Source: Congeria kusceri (Eukaryota; Mollusca; Bivalvia; Myida; Dreissenidae). From it: a DNA stretch of 64,000 nucleotides. The number at the start of each line of letters is the position of its first letter. Position 1 is the first letter of the stretch. Of the stretch, positions 61,120-64,000 are shown piece after piece. The notes beneath the pieces are model-generated. The model had not been told where the DNA came from, did no database searches, and saw only the letters and a program-made list of their open reading frames with translations. Position numbers and translations under genes: made by a program. The stretch covers positions 45,431,847 through 45,495,846 of the forward strand of contig CM051024.1 of assembly GCA_027627225.1 (NCBI GenBank), read 5' to 3'.

Positions 61120-61705
61120 GCTGGATAGCCCATTTCTTAGTCCAAATTAGGTCCAGGTCAAAGTAAGGTTGGGGGATATGTGTGGATATGGCACGGTCAT
61201 TAGTAACAACTTTGTAAATATCCAAGTGTTGTAGTAAGCGGTGTAGGTGCTAGACGAAACGGTAAAATCTAGTTAACCATGACATGGCACTTTTGAATTA
61301 TTACTAGTCCAAATTAGTTCAAGGTCAAGGTCAAAGTGAGGTTGCGTGATATAGGTGGATTGATGATGGCCATAAGCAACAACTGTGTAAGTATCCAAGT
61401 GATGTAGCAAGCGGTGTTGGTGCAAGAAGAAATCATAAAAACAAGTTCATCAAGAAACAGCCCATTTGGATTATTCTAAGTGCAAATAAGGTCAAGGGCC
61501 AGGGAAAAGTGATGTCGGGTGATATGGGTGGATTGGGGATCTTCATAAGCAACAACTGTGTAAGTATCCAAGTACTTTAGTAAGCAGTGTTGGTGCTAGA
61601 CGAAACGGTAAAATCTACGTAACCTTGTTACGGACGGACGAACGGAAGAACAGACGGACAGGACAATCACTATATGCCTGCCGCATCAAGATGCCGGGAC
61701 AATAA
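61120..61705 (+). repeat. Family D repeat: three ~165-bp units and terminal hairpin
   Basis: Units share 'tccaaattag(g/t)tcaaggtcaaagt', 'gg(t/a)tgat...ggtggat', 'gtaagtatccaagt', 'aagc(g/a)gtgt(t/a)ggtgc' and 'gacgaaacggtaaaatct'. The end has 'acggacggacgaacgg' and then 'TATATGCCTGCCGCATC' / 'GATGCCGGGAC', the inverse of 15170-15210. Confidence 0.85.
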
Positions 61706-61734
61706 AAAGAGCAATACTACTATTCGGGTGACGT

Positions 61735-63580
61735 GTGGGAGTCATTTTGTTGAATAGTTGATCACTTTTGCACCTTGCTTTGCTGAATAGTTGATCACTT
61801 TTGCACCTGGTTATGTTGAAAATAGTTAATCTCTCCTGCACTTGGTTATGTTGAATATTTGACCGCTCCTGCACCTGGTTATGTTGAATAGTTGATCATT
61901 CCAGCATCTGGTTATGTTGAATAGTTATTCACTTCTGCACCTGGTTATGTTGAATAGTTGACGCCTCCTGCACCCGCTGGTTATGTTGAATAGTTGGTCA
62001 CTCCTGCACCTAGTTATGTTGAATAATTTACCACGCCTGCAACTGGTTATGTTCAACAGTTGATCACTCCTGCACCTGGTTATGTTGAATATTTGACCAC
62101 TCCTGCACCTGGTTATGTTGAATAGTTGATCACTCCTGCATTATGTTATGTTGAATAGTTGATCACTCATGCACCTGGTTATGTTGAATAGTTAACCACT
62201 CATGCACCTAGTTATGTTGAATACTTGACCACTCATACATCTGGTTATGTTAAATAGTTGACCACTCCTGCACCTGGTTATGTTGAATATTTGACAACTC
62301 CTGCATCCAAGTTATGTTGACTAGTTGACCACTCCTGCACCTGGTTATGTTGAATATTTGACCACTCCTGCACTTGGTTAGATTGAATTGTTGATCACTC
62401 CTGCACCTGGTTATGTTGAATATTTGACCACTCCTGCACCTGTTTATGTTGAATATTTGATCACACCAGCACCTGGTTATGTTGAATAGTTATTCATTTC
62501 TGCACCTGGTTATGTTGAATAGTTGACCACTCCTGCACCTAGTTATGTTGAACAGTTGACCCCCTCCTGCAACTGCTGGTTATGCTGAAGAGTTGATCAC
62601 TCCTGCACCTAGGTATGTTGAATAGTTGACCACGCCTGCACCTGGTAAAGTTGAATAGTTGATAACTCCTGCACCTGATTATGTTGAATATTTGAGCACT
62701 CCAGCACCAGGTTATGTTGAATAATTGACAACTCCTGCACCCAGTTATGTTGACTCGTTGGTCACTCCTGCACCTGGATTTGTTGAATAGTTGATCACTC
62801 CAGCACCACGTTATGTTGAATAGTTGACCATTCCTGCACCTGGTTATGGTGAATATTTGACCACTCCTGCACCTGGTTATGTTGAATACTTGACCACTCC
62901 TACATCTGTTAATATTGAATAATTGACCACTCCTGCACCTGGTTATGTTGAATATTTGACAACTACTGCATCCAAGTTATGTTGACTAGTTGATCACTCC
63001 TGCACCTAGTTATGTTGAATAATTGACCACTCCTGCACATGGTTATGCTGAATAGTTGATCACTCCAGCACCTGGTTATGTAGAATATTTGACCTCTCCT
63101 GCAACTGGTTATGCTGAATAGTTGATCACTCCAGCACCTGGTCATGCTGAATAGTTATCCACTTCTGCACCTGGTTAAGTTGAAAAGTTGACCATTCCTG
63201 CACCTGGTTATGTTGAATAGTTGACCCCTCCTGCATCTGCTGGTTATGTTGAATATTTGACCACTCCTGCACCTGGTTATGTTGAATTGTTGATCACTCC
63301 TGCACCTGGTTATGTTGAATATTTGACCACTCCTGCACCGGGATATGTTGAATATTTGACAATTCCTGCATCCAAGTTAACTAGTTGATCACTCCTGCAC
63401 CTGGTTATATAGAATATTTGACCACTTCTGCACCTGACTATGCTGAATAGTTGATCACTCCAGCACCTGGTTATGTTGAATATTTGACCACTATTGAACC
63501 ACCAGGTTATGTTAAAAAGTTGACCACTCCTGCATCTGGTTATGTTTAATAGTTGACCACTCCTGCACCTGGTTATTCTT
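61735..63580. repeat. Minisatellite, 33-bp unit, about 55 copies
   Basis: The unit is roughly 'gttatgttgaatagttgacc' plus 'actcctgcacctg'. Variants alternate 'atagttgatc' and 'atatttgacc', and a longer variant with 'tgcatccaagttatgttgac' recurs near 62310, 62960 and 63370, suggesting higher-order structure. The period is a multiple of three, so minus-strand frames show 11-residue repeats (ITRCRSDQLFN) that I regard as incidental. Confidence 0.97.
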
Positions 63581-63589
63581 TAAGTTACC

Positions 63590-64000
63590 GGTGTTCATCC
63601 ATGGATTTCTTTCTGGTCTGTAAACATTAAGATAGATAAATGTTAATGTTTTCAACATCTATACATCTTCATTTAATTTTTTTTATCTTATTTCTGTTGT
63701 CAGCTGACATATAAAATATTACAAGGCTATTTTTCCCTATAAAACTGGGACCTTTAAACAGTATTTCAAAAGCAAAAGACAAACCCCTCATTTCTGACTA
63801 TTTATTAAAAGTTTATAGTGCTGAAACCAGAAACAAAAGAATACATAATAAATCAATTTCACATGTTTGATAGACACAATTTAAGGCAATGATCATCAAG
63901 CTGTCATAGGAAAATGCGCTCACCGATTTAAAGTATTTCAGTGAATACAGTGGACTAGGCATAAATCTTTCTAAATACAAGGCTGAGTAATGGCAATTAA
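63590..64000. other. Window end, nothing recognised
   Basis: AT-rich sequence without supported features. Confidence 0.35.

Overview
The window is eukaryotic, AT-rich and almost wholly non-coding. It carries split genes with GT..AG introns, AATAAA-type signals, non-LTR retrotransposons, tRNA-derived SINEs and many dispersed ~160-bp tandem modules ending in short hairpins. That repeat style (pearl / non-autonomous Helentron-like), together with duplicated inhibitor-of-apoptosis (IAP) genes, points to a bivalve mollusc. I cannot fix the genus from sequence alone.

Left third (0-29 kb). Two copies of an IAP gene lie in tandem on the minus strand, at 4697-7827 (copy A) and 19691-24201 (copy B). 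The shared exon order gives BIR1 and half of BIR2, then the rest of BIR2, then UBA in two exons, then a linker and a C-terminal RING. Both copies are damaged, and differently. Copy A has a stop in UBA, a missing BIR2 CxxC segment and one RING zinc ligand changed to Ser. Copy B has frameshifts in BIR1 and BIR2 and two RING ligands lost. A CARD-like exon lies upstream of copy B, and a diverged segmental duplication (16.15-17.49 / 26.93-29.08 kb) flanks the copies. Between the copies are a LINE fragment, an inverted-repeat element (9711-11250), a foldback-like element made of two-way minisatellites (11372-12918), a SINE and an ankyrin-repeat pseudogene.

Middle (29-44 kb). LINE remains of at least two lineages dominate. 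The best is a nearly complete minus-strand element (38460-42572) with endonuclease, reverse transcriptase, a 2A-like motif near the N-terminus, one small frame-breaking deletion and tandem monomers upstream of its ORF.

Right third (44-64 kb). Three well-spaced exons at 44567, 51860 and 56027 join in phase into a 44-residue reading frame followed by AATAAA; this is the only candidate intact gene. The rest is modular tandem repeat elements, then a 75-bp minisatellite (58.3-59.6 kb) and a 33-bp minisatellite (61.7-63.6 kb).

No operon-like or clearly novel enzymatic system is visible. The most unusual items are the foldback element, the decaying IAP tandem, the 2A-bearing LINE and the shuffled terminal-hairpin repeat families.
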